DNA of 64,000 nucleotides from Vanilla planifolia (taxonomy: Eukaryota; Streptophyta; Magnoliopsida; Asparagales; Orchidaceae). Position numbers and translations under genes: made by a program. The stretch spans positions 402,243 to 466,242 of the forward strand of contig JAIUJO010000227.1 of the NCBI GenBank assembly GCA_023846275.1, written 5' to 3'. Under the pieces are notes generated by a model. That model had not been told where the DNA came from and ran no database searches. It saw only the letters and a program-made list of their open reading frames with translations. Of this stretch, positions 50,301 to 62,570 are shown piece after piece. The first letter of the stretch is position 1, and every line of letters begins with the position of its first letter.

Positions 50301-53300
50301 CAAAACATTTGAAAAGTAAAAGTAATTGTACGGGAAAGTTTGTTTCAAAGATAGAAAGTTGATCGAGTCACATCTTTAATCATCAAATCAGGAAATAATG
50401 ATAATTTATCATAAATAGCATCAAAAAATAAAGAAAACAGAATATTTAAAAGTATAAAAATTAATAACTCAATGGATAGCGATTGTTGAGGTTAGGCACA
50501 CAATTTGTATCTTTTGGATGAAACATTATTCAAAATAAGGATAAATTACCAATGTAAACAAACTTAAATAATAAAAAATTATTATTTTAGAATTACTTAA
50601 ATATATAATAAATCTAAAATGAGATAAATTTAGCTGTTGTGAAACAATTAAATCAACACAAAAATGTTCAAGACATGAAAACAATTACATAAGACAATGG
50701 CATTTTTTGATAATAAGGAGATCAATTGTGACATAATTGATCATTAAATAAGCTTTCAAAAAAATCTCTGATAAAACATGCTAAAATAATTTAAAATAAA
50801 ATTTTAAAAAAATCTAAAGATAAATAATTCATTTCATAGAGCTCGTCGAGATATGTCCAACATTATTTATTTTATCTTAATCAAATTGCTTTAAAATTTA
50901 TACGAGACAACTACATGCAAGGATACTAAAGAGATCAAGTGTGACATCCATGATAATTAAAAAAGCTTTGAAAAAAATTCCTTCTACACTATGCCAAATC
51001 TCTAAAAAATAAAATTTTTAATTCCCTATTTGACCTTGTTTAGAATTAAATAAATTTAAAAAAATAAATTAACATTAATATTGGTGAATTTTTATTTTAA
51101 TATTAAATAAATATATATATCAAACGAAAATATATGATAAATCAATGAAATGTAGTAAAATCACTTCAACGTAGTGTAAACATCATGAAAAGATTTAGAT
51201 ACAACTAAATAAAAGAAAAATATTTGATGAAATATGATAAAGTGTAATAGATAGTAACATTATGACAAAAGAAAGTGTTTAGTGTAACATTTTCAATCAC
51301 CAAATCTGAAAAAAATTTAAAATATCTAATAAATTACGTCAAAAATAAATAAAATAAAATATTTAAATATTTCAAAATGAATATTTAATTGGATCGATCA
51401 TATCAATCAAAGTTCAACTATATCAATTTTATCTCAATTAGACCTAATATTTAATTATGTGAATTATAAAAAAAGCACAAATAATGATAAATTATATTTT
51501 AATATTAACGCAATTTATAGAAATGTTAAAAACTAAAACATTGAAGCCAAATTACTTACTAAGATATTAATATTGTAACCGAATCAATGAAAACAATTGA
51601 AAAAATTCTAGAAATAATATGAGAAGATTAAATTCTAAGACACTAAGGAGATATAAAATAACATATCATTAGTCAAATTAGGTATGAATAAAACATTAAA
51701 AAAAACAAATTAATTCTTAATTTGGCAAAAGCTAGTTCAAATGTACTAAATAGCATTATAAATATGCACAAATGGAAATCGTTAACATATAATTTTTTGT
51801 AAATATATAAAAGAAAGAAAAAATGAGATAAATTGAAGCAAGGTAATTTAACCAAATCAAAGTGATGTAAATGTACCACTAAAAGAGATTTATAGTTACA
51901 TTATTATTTAAACAAATTAAAGAAAAAAGATTCTAGAAATTAGATAAATTATGTGGTGATGTTACTTTTCAAGACAATAAGGAGATCGTGTGTAACACTC
52001 TTAACCACCAAATATAATTTAAATTGAAATATCTTTTAAAGCATGCCACAACCCATGGAAGTAAATTAATTACAAAAATAAAAATGAATATTTAACATGG
52101 TAATGCTTATCAAGGTCACTCAAATATTTATTTCTCCCCCAATGGTCCTTATTGGAATATTATGACAAATAATCTTAGCAAAAAATATAAATAATTCTAA
52201 ATTACTAATTTAATATTTAGTGAATATATAATGAAGTAAAAGAAGTATAAATTATTATAATGTACTATAATAAAATAAAAGTTATTTGAAGGACACATTA
52301 GAGGAGAATCTGCTTTTCGTTGTATTATAATAAAATTAATTTTTTGAAATAAATGATATAAATTATCTGAGAAATTAATATTCCAAGGTACAAATGAGAA
52401 TGAGTACAACATCCTCAATCGTCGAATCACATATGAATCAAAATTTCACATAAAGCATGATAAATTAAATATTGTATAACAATTTTGCATTCAAAGGTAT
52501 TAAGGACATTGAGCTTAACAATCTTGATTATCAATGTTTTTACAAAATAAAATGACATAAAGAATACCAAATCCCAAAAAAATAAAAATTGTAGTGATAT
52601 AAAAATGAATGTTTAATTTGCTTACACTATTCAGGCAAATAAAATGACATTTATTTGTATTTCAATCTAACCTTGTTTAGGATTACTAAAAACACCCAAA
52701 ATAGAAAAAATAATGATGAATTAATTTTTTAAAATTAAGTAAACATATAGTAATGCTTAAAAAACATAAACTAAAGTTGTGTAATAAAATTAAATTATAG
52801 TAATATAAAGGTCTCACAAAAGAAGTGTAAGTGTTTCAAATTAATATAGCGAAATAAAAGTAAAAAAATCAGAAGAAATGAGATAAATTGTATATGAAAG
52901 TTGAATTTGAGGACAATAAAAATATTACATGTAATGTACTTGATCATCAAATTATGTATGAATCATAATAATTCAAAACAATGCTAAGAATACAATAAAA
53001 TAAAATATAAAAAATGTTAAAATTAATATTTAATTAACTAGAACTCATTGATAATTAGTTTTGAATAACTATGAATTATCGAATAAAAATTAAATAACAA
53101 TACATTATTATTTTAATATATTAATACAAAAAAATATAAAAAAATTAAAAAAAATTTAAGAAATTTTAGAACTTTTATAGTGAAATTAGATTCGAAAAAA
53201 TCGAGAAGATAGTACAATAATTTTGTTATTGAATCAAGCAAGAAATAAAAGATCTCGTAAAATGTGCCAAAGATCAAGAAAAAAGTTTGAAAATTTAAAA

Positions 53301-53684
53301 AAAGTATACTTAATTTGATAGAGGTCATTGATATGAGTCAACTTACTGTTAATTACCATAAAAATAAAAATAATGATAACATGCTTTTTTATATTATTAT
53401 GTAAATATATATTAAGTTTAACATGATAACAATTAATGCAATATAATATAACTACGACAAACTAATGTGAAATAATATAAAGGTCACGTGAGGGTAGATT
53501 TTTAATTTAAAAAAAATATAATAAAATCATATATAAATATTAGGAAAAAAATGTTTTGAATAGTGTTATAAAGTTGCATTTTGAGATAATGAGGACATTG
53601 AGTGCAATATCCTTGGTTGTCAAATCAAAAACATGTAAAATTTTTTAAAAAATAGAAAGAAAACTTAAAATCAAAAAAATTTAA
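47375..53684 (-). repeat. Diverged ~0.4-kb satellite array, minus orientation (about 18 monomers)
   Basis: Anchors fall near 47726, 48084, 48490, 48789, 49129, 49527, 49949, 50341, 50700, 50914, 51259, 51631, 51963, 52379, 52488, 52902, 53185 and 53576. Short gaps (50700 to 50914, 52379 to 52488) mark units with large internal deletions. I see no higher-order period comparable to that at 23540-27155. Minus frames of 68-85 codons at 48026-48524, 51673-52430 and 53113-53328 are satellite read-through and not conserved between units. Confidence 0.86.
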
Positions 53685-54345
53685 AATAAAGTGAGTGAGA
53701 GCCTTTGAGAGAAAGATGAAAGGTAGTGAGAAAAATAAAAGGCTCACAAAGAGTTAGAGATAATGTCAAATATATAAGTGTATAAAGGGATATATGAAAA
53801 GATAGAAATAAGGGAAAGAGATCAGAGCGAGAAATAAAGGAGAGTGAGACTGAGCGAATGAGAGAGAGCTTGATAGGAATTAAAGTTAGATATGGTGTAA
53901 AGAGTTAAAACATGAAATATGGATAGCAATAATAAATTATATAAAGTTATACAGCAAATTAAATGTAAATAAAGATAAATAAATTAGTAAAAAGGGATAT
54001 AAAGTATAATTGAGAGTGTAAGAGACTAAGATAGTAGTCAAGAGAGAGAGACTTGCACATATTTTGAAATAAAAGAGCACAAAAGAAAGTGTGATGAGAA
54101 AAGAGAGAGACATGAAAGTGTTAAAAGAGAGAAAGAAGTGAGAGACCATTGAGAAAATGAAGGTGTCTTTGAAAGAGAATGTGAAAGATAGAGACAAGTC
54201 GTTTGAGAAGAAAGTAAAGAGCAAGAGTGAGAGTATGGTAAATTGATGTAGAGACATGGAAACAAACAATATGATAAGAAAGAAATAAGGAAAAGGAGAG
54301 GTCAAAAAACCATGTGAAAGAAAAGAATAACAAACAAAAAAATAA
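53685..54345 (+). repeat. Purine-rich (GA) block
   Basis: The satellite ends near 53684 and the + strand becomes A/G-dominated (GAGAGAGAG runs, AAAGAGAG), with a more A+T central part at about 53920-54010. Overlapping minus frames (53937-54420) encode only Ser/Leu/Phe-rich low-complexity strings, as expected from a pyrimidine-rich strand. It has no recognisable gene. Confidence 0.7.
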
Positions 54346-56499
54346 TTGACTAATCTCATTTTTCAACACAATTACATGAAAAATAACTAACAGATAGATT
54401 TTGCTATAAATCTTATTCACAAATTATGTTATTTATTTCTTATTACTATAATAAAAATGTTAGTTCTTTAGAAAAGTAATGTTTATAACATTATTGATCA
54501 AAATATAATAATTATTAATTATAGTTTTAATTTTAAATTTTTTTAGAATAGTGTTTCTTGACTATGAAAAATTATTATTGCAATTCTTATAACAATTACT
54601 TTTCATTTCATTTTGAATGGAAGAAAAATAGCTAAATACACAAAAGAGCAAATTCTACAAACTAAAAGTCTAAAGATAATGACAATGAAAAAAATTGCTG
54701 AAGTTATTTGTTTTTAATAATGCTCTATTACTATAATATACCGAGGAGGCTGCATATTTTTGGAATGAAAGAAAGTAGTACTCTTTCAAAAGTTGAAATA
54801 TTAGATAACAAAATGACTAAAAAGAAGAAAAGTTATTAACAATATGTAGTAGGTAAGCATTGATAAAAAATGTTTTAAACTTTTTTGAGTCTGCATACTA
54901 ATGACAATACATCACCCAATCCAAATCTTAAAAGAACCTAAAATGATTATTAATAGATTTCAATAGAGGCAATTTGTTGACATTCATAAACTTAATACGA
55001 TGTCTTGGATTAAAGTATGTGCAGTATTGGAAGAAAATGTGATAGGATTAAGAAAGCTAAGGTATATAATTGTGGTGTAATCAACAAAATTGAATCTTAA
55101 AGTGCTAACTAACCAATCACTCTTGCCTAAATTCATTATGGAAGAACTTTGGCATGGTAGTCAAAGGATCATCAAATAAGACACATGGAATATACTTCAT
55201 TTTTCATATTGGTGCATATGGATAAGTGACTTATTTTAAGCATCTACTTTGAGGCCCTTGATAATAATGGAACTTTAAACACATAAATTGTTTTGTCTGT
55301 AGCTAGATGCAAGAAATTATGAACTAAAATTAAGTAAAATGATTTTGGATGGACAATTTTGCTCAAATAGTTTCATGTTGGTTTTGAGAATTGTAAATTA
55401 GTTACCGTAATTTTGAGTGGAATTGCATAAATATTGTATTCAGTTGGCTTCTAAATGTCCTCAATACCCCTATGGAGATCCCATTGACTACATTTTTGTA
55501 TGTTGTCATCTAGCATAATAGACATAGTTTCTAAACGTGATAGTTATATCACTCACTTTAAATTGAAAATAAACATAAATGGACGGACAACATGTAGCCC
55601 AAACTTACTAAATATACAATTAAAATGAAGAAAGAACATATTTGGATTGGCCATCATTTGTCATCTCAATTCATGGCTATAATAAATTGGAAAATGCTCA
55701 ATTTCCTTGTTTTCAATCATCATTGATGATTAAGAATCCCACCATCTATATGTATTATCATAATAATGTTAAATTTAATGATAATAAAGTGGTCTTGATT
55801 CTACAATATGGCTTTCATAATTTTACCAAATTTTATTCTAATTCTTGTTATCCCACTTTGGAGCATTTATTAATTTTAATTATTAAGTTAAAAGAACATC
55901 TTTTCAAAAATGAGACTTCCTTGATACTACTCTCAAAAACACCAATTCAGATAATGTTAGTTTCATTTTGCATAACAAAAATCAGAGCTAACACTATTCA
56001 TATTTTAGTAGATCTTATTGAGATTCTTAGCACTGCTCCAAAATATTTTTTTTTCGATACTAACCTTTGGTTTTTTGAAAATGTACCTTCCATTTTTGTC
56101 TTAGAAAGTTATCAATCAATTATTCATCTAGTCTTTCACTTTAGAATAGTTGATTATCATTTCACATTGGTATGACTTGCAATTGGTACGAATCATTTTT
56201 GTGATTCAATGTTGTTATACAAGGAGATACCATGAATGGCATCCAAAAAAATAGTATATATGCATCTTGTGTAGCATGTTGACTTTATTTTATTTTTGGA
56301 CAAAGGTAAATCAGTATAGTTTGAATGAACACTTGTCATAGAGAAATATTTTGTAGACAAATATAACACAAGCTATTCATGTAATCTATTAACATATTAC
56401 AAAAGCAATCATTATAGTTTACACATCATGTTGTGTATGCCACATCAAGTACAGTTCTAACACTTTGTAGTGCCTCCAATTCTTAGTAATAGTATATAT
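54346..56499. other. Non-satellite, non-GA spacer containing one long unexplained ORF
   Basis: About 2.1 kb of mixed-composition DNA between two GA blocks. It shows neither the satellite anchors nor any retroelement motif I could read in either strand. It contains the open frame at 55642-56175. Whether it is an old insertion or a remnant of single-copy sequence cannot be told from the window. Confidence 0.45.
55642..56175 (+). CDS. Hypothetical 177-residue ORF, possibly a coding relic
   Basis: This is the longest open frame in the window that is not in a purine-rich tract. It starts MDWPSFVISIHGYNK and ends VDYHFTLV. Given the base composition, a stop would be expected about every 11-12 codons, so 177 open codons are unlikely by chance. 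The predicted protein is rich in Ile, Leu, Phe and Asn, has no clear signal peptide and several hydrophobic patches (for example HLLILIIKL and IMLVSFCI), and shows no catalytic motif I recognise. No promoter, splice site or adjoining exon is apparent. It could be an exon of a lost gene or a fragment of an unfamiliar transposon. Function unknown. Confidence 0.3.
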   Translation: MDWPSFVISIHGYNKLENAQFPCFQSSLMIKNPTIYMYYHNNVKFNDNKVVLILQYGFHNFTKFYSNSCYPTLEHLLILIIKLKEHLFKNETSLILLSKTPIQIMLVSFCITKIRANTIHILVDLIEILSTAPKYFFFDTNLWFFENVPSIFVLESYQSIIHLVFHFRIVDYHFTLV

Positions 56500-58735
56500 C
56501 TATTAAAAAAGAAAATAAAATGAAAAGGAAGATGACTAAAAAAAGAGAGAAAAAGGAGTAAAAAAGAGAACATAGAGTGAGAGCTAAAGAGAGATGAAAT
56601 AGAGAATGTGAGAGATAAAGGGATAATGCAAAGTGAAATAGATGACAATTAGATATAGAAAAAAATAGAAAGATAGAGTGGGACTAAGAGTGTGAGTGAT
56701 TGAGTTTCATGGAATGGAGAGATAGAGAGGAAAAGAGAAAGATTACATAAAAGAGGGAAGGAGATTAATAGAGAAGAGAATGGAAGTGAGATAAAGTATG
56801 CAAGGGAAGAGAAAGGAAAGTAACTTAGAGAGTAAAGTGAAAGAGAGAAAAGAAAGATAATAAGAGAAAATAATTTTAAGAGAAAACTAAAAGAAAATAA
56901 GACAAAGATGTATAGAGAGAAAGCAAAAAAATGGAAAGACTAAGAAGTTGAAGTGAGAGATGGAGTGAAACAAAGACTCTTCAAGAGAAAAGATAGTGGT
57001 ATATTAAAGAATGGAGGGAGAAGAGAAAGAGAAGAAGGAAAAGATAATGAGAAAATACTAAGAGAAGTATGTAAAGAAAGTGAAGAAAGAGAGAGAGAGA
57101 GAGGCAAGTGAAACCTTACAATAGGTAGGATAAGAGAGTGAAGGATGTTAAAAGAAGATGAGTGAGAAATACTAAGAGATGGAGAGTTGAGGATAGAGAT
57201 TTCAAAAGAGAAGAAAAGCAAAAAGAAGGCTGAGTTACTATAAGAGTGATAAAAGGAAGTAGTAGAGCAAAGACAAAGCTTATGGTGGAGAAAGAGATAT
57301 ATCTAAGAAGAGATATGAAAGAGAGAAAAAGGAGACAAAGAAGAAAGATTTTTGAAAAAGAAAGAAACTAAGTGAATTAGAGGAAGCTTGAGAGGTGAGG
57401 GAAATGGATTTTAGATTTATAAGAATAATTAAAGACATTAAAAAAGAATGACATTTGGACAGTTAGATGAATGATAGAGAAATAAAGTAAATATAAGGAT
57501 TAATAAAGAAACCACAATAAGAGATAGAAAAACAAAGAGACATATAAAGACACACAAATATACATAGTGGCAGAGAGGCATATATGTTGGATAAATAGAG
57601 AATAAAATAAGAGGTATAATGTGTAATAGAAAATGATTAAGGGAGAACTAAATAGATGGATTATCATATAAAGATCAAAGAGGAAAAGAGGAGAAATAGA
57701 GAGAGTAAGAGTTTAAAGAGGGGAGAAAATAAGGACATCATAAGAGACATAAAATAAGAAAAATTTTTGGAGGTAGAGTAATAAGAGAGATAATGAGTGA
57801 GAGAGAGAGAGGAAGAGAAAGTCAAAGAGATGGATAGAAAGGGAGATTTTTGGACAGTGAAAGTGGAGGGATATTTAGAGACAAACAAAGATAGACAAAC
57901 AGGACAAGACAAAAAATGAGAAAAGAGGGAATAAAATTGAATGGAAGAAAGAGATAAAGCAAAACAAAGATTAGAGGGGCAACTAAGTGATAGAGATGAT
58001 AGAGAGATAAGAGTGTAGAGAAAGATATAGTACAAAAGAAAAGAGAGAATATGAGAAGAAGGGAGACATAGGAGATAAAATATGATAGAGGAGAGAAGGA
58101 CATAGAGAAAATGACAGAGATATACATAAAAAGAGACAAAAAATGATATAGAGATTGAAAGAGTGATATAGAAAGATAGATTAATAACCAAATAGAGGTA
58201 AAAGAGGTCTTAAAAGAGATAGGATAAGAGAGGAGAGAGAAGACAAGTTTAGGGAGATGAGAGGGACAATAAATAGAGAATGGGAGAAGTGAGAAGAAGA
58301 GAGAATAAAGGAATAAAAAATAAGACAATGTGTACGAAACAAAGGAAGGATAGATGGAGAAGATAACATTAGAGAATAAGTAGTAGATAGTAAGAATGTG
58401 ATCGACCTAATAAAAGAGAAGTGAAGAGAGACTAATACATAAATAGTTAAGGGTGTTACATTTGAGAGAGATAACGTAAATGAGAGAGAGAGATATAGAG
58501 GAGAGAGATGGAGAGATAGAAAAAGTGGTAAGGAGCACACAAAATAAGAGAGATGTAAGAAAGAGAGCTAAAGAGATTAAAAGAGTGGTGAGAATGAAGA
58601 ATATCAATGTGAAGTGGGAATAGTTATAGTAAGATGATGGAGACTTTGATAAACAATATGGTAGAGAGAGATAGATATAGTTTATAGGAGACATAAAATG
58701 TAGGAGTGAGAGAGAAATAAAATATTGTATAAATT
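56500..58735 (+). repeat. Longest purine-rich (GA) block, ~2.2 kb
   Basis: The + strand is almost continuously A and G, with repeated GAGAGA, AAAGAGAG and GATAGAGA words and sparse T or C. The last ~100 bp aligns with 41420-41530, so it joins directly to the duplicated composite block. Minus frames of 63-175 codons at 56457-58781 are composition artefacts: overlapping frames are open at the same time, and all give Ser/Leu/Phe-rich strings. Confidence 0.78.
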
Positions 58736-60505
58736 TGAAAATACATAGAGAGAATCTAAAAATTAGGTTTAGTTTCAACATTCACTATGACTACATGCCT
58801 TACATGACCTTGAGCACACATTTCTCCCAACTTATAAATAAATGGTGATCCAAATACAATTGGGTGTAGTTTGTTCAAAGAAATTAGTGAATTGGAGTGG
58901 TTTGTGCAATAAGGAATTATGCGACAAGAGCTATAGAGTTTACTTCATCATTTCATAAGGAGGGTGATTTTCTCAACAAGGCACTCTTATTAGACATTAT
59001 AATCTAAATAATGGGTAAAGATTCTCATAATTTTGTTTTTGTCATTTGCTTTTGATTTTGTTTTCATAAAATATTGTCATATGTAGAGGGATTGGATAAG
59101 TGTCATTGTGTGAAAAAAAACACTATTTAGTTAGCGAGAGATCCTTCTATGTGTATGTTCATCATTGGAAAAAGAGAAAATGATGGGGTGCCAGAGCAAT
59201 CAGAGATAGAAAGGGAGAGAATTAATAAATGGACTTCGATCAATTTAGAATTAGTAAAATGAAGCAAAATTAGACAAAGAAAGCGTTTTGTCATTAGCTA
59301 TTTATAGGGTCACATAACTTATTTAGTTCAAGATCCATCTTAATCTTGTAATACACACATAAAATGTGCAAAAGTGAGAAGAACTAGGAATTGGGCTTTT
59401 ACAGGTTTAAGCAAAGAAGATGAATAAGGCAAAAAGGAGAGGAAGATGTATTAAAAAAATGAATTAAATATGTGAAAATATAGAAGAAATGAATAAATAA
59501 ATGTAATGGAAGTAACTAAAATAATATATGAATAAATAAAAATGAAATATTAAAAAATAATTAAAATTATTCAAAAGAACATACTAAATAATAAAAATAA
59601 ATATAATAATATGATATTTTTCTTTTTTTCTTCTGTCTCATCGTCTAAGGAATTACAAGGAGACAAAGAAGAAAGAGATATATAATAACAAAGAGAAGGA
59701 TTTAGACAAACAGAAAATAAGGAATGGAGAGATAGAGAGCATGGGAGTGACAAACATGTGGAGGGATAGAAGTTAAGATGTAATAGAGTGGTATAAAGAG
59801 AATTGAGACTATGAGAGAGATAATTGAAAGAAAAGTGTGATGAGCAAGAAAGCATGATATTGATAAAAGAGATTAAAGTTAAAGAAAGCGAGTGTCAAAA
59901 TGAAGGAAAGAGAGTGCCTCTAAATAAATAAATAAGGGAATAGAGAGAGTGAGAGCAAGGGTTCACTAAGGGAGAGAAAATGATTTAGAAAGTGGTGGAG
60001 ATGTAAAAGGAGAAGAGATAGTAAGAAGAGATATACAAACATAAAAGTACAGTTGAAGATAAAAATGGGATAGGTGGACTTAGAGCAAGATAGTAATGGA
60101 AAAGTGAAGCATTCCTAAAAAAAGAGTTCAACAAAGATGATGAGAAAAGAGATGAAGTGAGAGAAAACTTAAAGATGAAGAAAATATGACATGTAGAGAG
60201 AAAATATAGGAGAGAGAAGACAAAAAGAGTAGGAAAGAAAACTGAGGGAGTGACAAAATGATAAAATAAAGTTGAGAGAAATGTAAAAGGAAAAAGACCA
60301 TAAAGAAAGTAAGTGATTGAGATGAAAAGAAAGCTATAGGGAGAGATAGGGAAAGGAAGGGAGAGAGAGATAACGTGAAAGAGTTGAAAGATAAATAAAG
60401 AGAAGGAAAGAGAGTAGACATTGTAAAGGAGAGAAAGCAAATACTGGGAGGACATGGAGATAGAAAAAAGAAAGTGCTACAAGGAAGGAGAAATGATCAA
60501 TAGTG
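58630..60505 (+). repeat. Composite block, copy 2: spacer and GA-rich tract
   Basis: Counterpart of 41420-43265. The spacer runs to about 59400, then a GA-rich tract to about 60500. The end matches copy 1: AGTAGACATTGTAAAGGAGAG here and GGGGACATTGTATAGGAGAG at about 43175, both followed by AAAGCAAA. Both copies join the plus satellite at the same monomer position (here GTTGCACTCAATTTATTTAG at 60503). Minus frames at 59571-60455 are artefacts of pyrimidine richness. Confidence 0.75.
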
Positions 60506-62570
60506 TTGCACTCAATTTATTTAGTATATTGGAGTACAACATTCCCATATAATTTATTTGATATTTTCAAATTTTTTTATTTGATTTCAATATATTGTTT
60601 TGTAACTCTAAACCTTCTTTATGTTATTTTCATTACTTTTATTTTGTGATATTACTTTGCTTCAATTGATTTTTTTTTAGTTTAATGTGTACTTAATATA
60701 AAAAAATAATTTATTATTTGGAATGCCACTTTGTCATAAAATTTATCTAATTTTTTAAATTTTCTTACTTCCATTTTGCTATATTATTATGTAACTTTAA
60801 ATCTTCTATTGTGTGATCTTTATATCGATTTAATTTGTTTATATGACATTACTTTAATTTATCTTATTTTATCTTTAACATATATTTTATTACTCTTAAA
60901 AATCTAATTTATTATTATTTATTCTTCATTAATGAACAAAGCATAATAGTTCCAAATGAGGTCCCATTGAAATGGAATAAATGTTGATGGATTCATGTTA
61001 ACAAACACTATGTAATTAAATATTTATTTTTTATATACTTTTTAAAAAATTTTAAAGTTTTGGAATATTTTACTAGATATTTTGATTCATACTTGGAATC
61101 ATCTTGATGAGTGCTGTTAGAATAATACAAATGAGGTTTGATGGAGATGAAACAAATGTAGCTAGAGTCGTGTCAACGAGTTATATCAGCTTAATTATTC
61201 ATTTTTATATCTTTATATATTTTATTTTTCTATGGTTTAATGTACATTATTAGATAATTTCCTTTGTAACTAATCTGATGATATGGTTGTTACACATGAT
61301 CACTTAAGCATGTTAAAATGCAACTTTCCCAAACAAGTTATGCCTCTTTTTTTTCAAATATTTCACTTTAATTTGGTTATTTACAATGTAACTCTAATTC
61401 TCCCCTTATGTGAAGCTTACATGACCTATATTATGCTATATTATATTACTTAAATCTGTTATTAAGGTATTAACAAAAATTTACTTAATACTAAAATAAT
61501 AATTTAGTGTTATTTGTCCCTGTTTTATTTTGAAATTTATTGTGATTCCAAAAATAATTAGTATAGATGAAACAAATAATATTGAAGTCATCATGATCTA
61601 TTCTATCCAATTAAATATTAGTTTATATATATGTTCTTTTTATATATGTTATTTTTTAGGGCCTTGATGGTTATTGATGTTGCACTCAATTTGCTAAGTC
61701 TCATGTAGTGAAATTTTGACATACAATTTATCTCATTTTTGTAAAGTTTTGGCATCAATTTCATTACCTTACTATGAAACTCTAATTGTCCACACAAGCG
61801 ACATTTACAGATTTTTTAATTTCATTGTATTACAATTCTTCAATTTACCTTATTTTAGTCTTAGTATATATTCACTTATTGTTAAAATAATAATTTGTTG
61901 TTACATATGTTTATTTATTTCTAATATTTATAGCAATTCCAAATGAGATTTGATCGAGATCAAACAAACCTCATTTGACCCTTATCGATGAGCTATGTCC
62001 AATTAACCATCCCTTTCTTTACACTTTTAAATATTTTATTTTCTAAATTTTTTGGATAATTTATGAGATGTTTTTATTTGTACCTAACACTTAAATAGGG
62101 ATAATACACATGATCATCTATTATACTAAAATTCAATTTTCTAGTATATTTATCTTATTTCTTCAAATATTTAACTTTAATTATGTCATATTACTATATA
62201 ACTCTAAATCTTCTCCAATGTGACCCTTATATGTCTATGATTTGGATTGTTACTTTATTTCAAGTTATCTTATTACTAGTTTGATATATATTTTCTTAAT
62301 GTTAGAATAATAATTTTTTATTGTTTATTTTTTATACTTTGTTAATTGGCAGAAATTAAAAACGTCTTAATGAGTTTAAAAATTATTATTGGACTAATCT
62401 CAATGAGCTCTATCTAATTAAATATTTAGTTTAATATTTTAAGTATTTTATTATCTTTCATTTTCACATACATTATGAGACATTTAAATTTATGCTTAAT
62501 TTAATAATTAATGATATTACACTCAATCTCTTAGTATGTTAGAATGCAACTTTCCTATATAATTTAGATT
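60506..62570 (+). repeat. Diverged ~0.4-kb satellite array, plus orientation (copy 2 of duplicated block)
   Basis: Anchors fall near 60515, 60730 (deleted unit), 61280, 61675, 62100 and 62520. Unit-specific matches to 43266-46374 include TATCAGCTTAATTATTCATT (61186) with TATCAACTTAATTGTTCATT (about 45142), and CATTACCTTACTATGAAACT with GTTACCTTACTAAGAAACTC. It is shorter than copy 1 because of deletions. The array is interrupted at about 62570, inside a monomer. Confidence 0.83.

Noticed and set aside
53937-54420. Overlapping minus ORFs up to 140 codons
   Set aside because: Same compositional artefact of a purine-rich + strand, with no motif and no single preferred frame.
56457-60455. Many minus ORFs up to 175 codons that look like membrane proteins
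   Set aside because: Hydrophobic Leu/Ser/Phe runs come from TCT/CTC/TTC-rich DNA. Several frames are open at once and the duplicated block does not conserve them.
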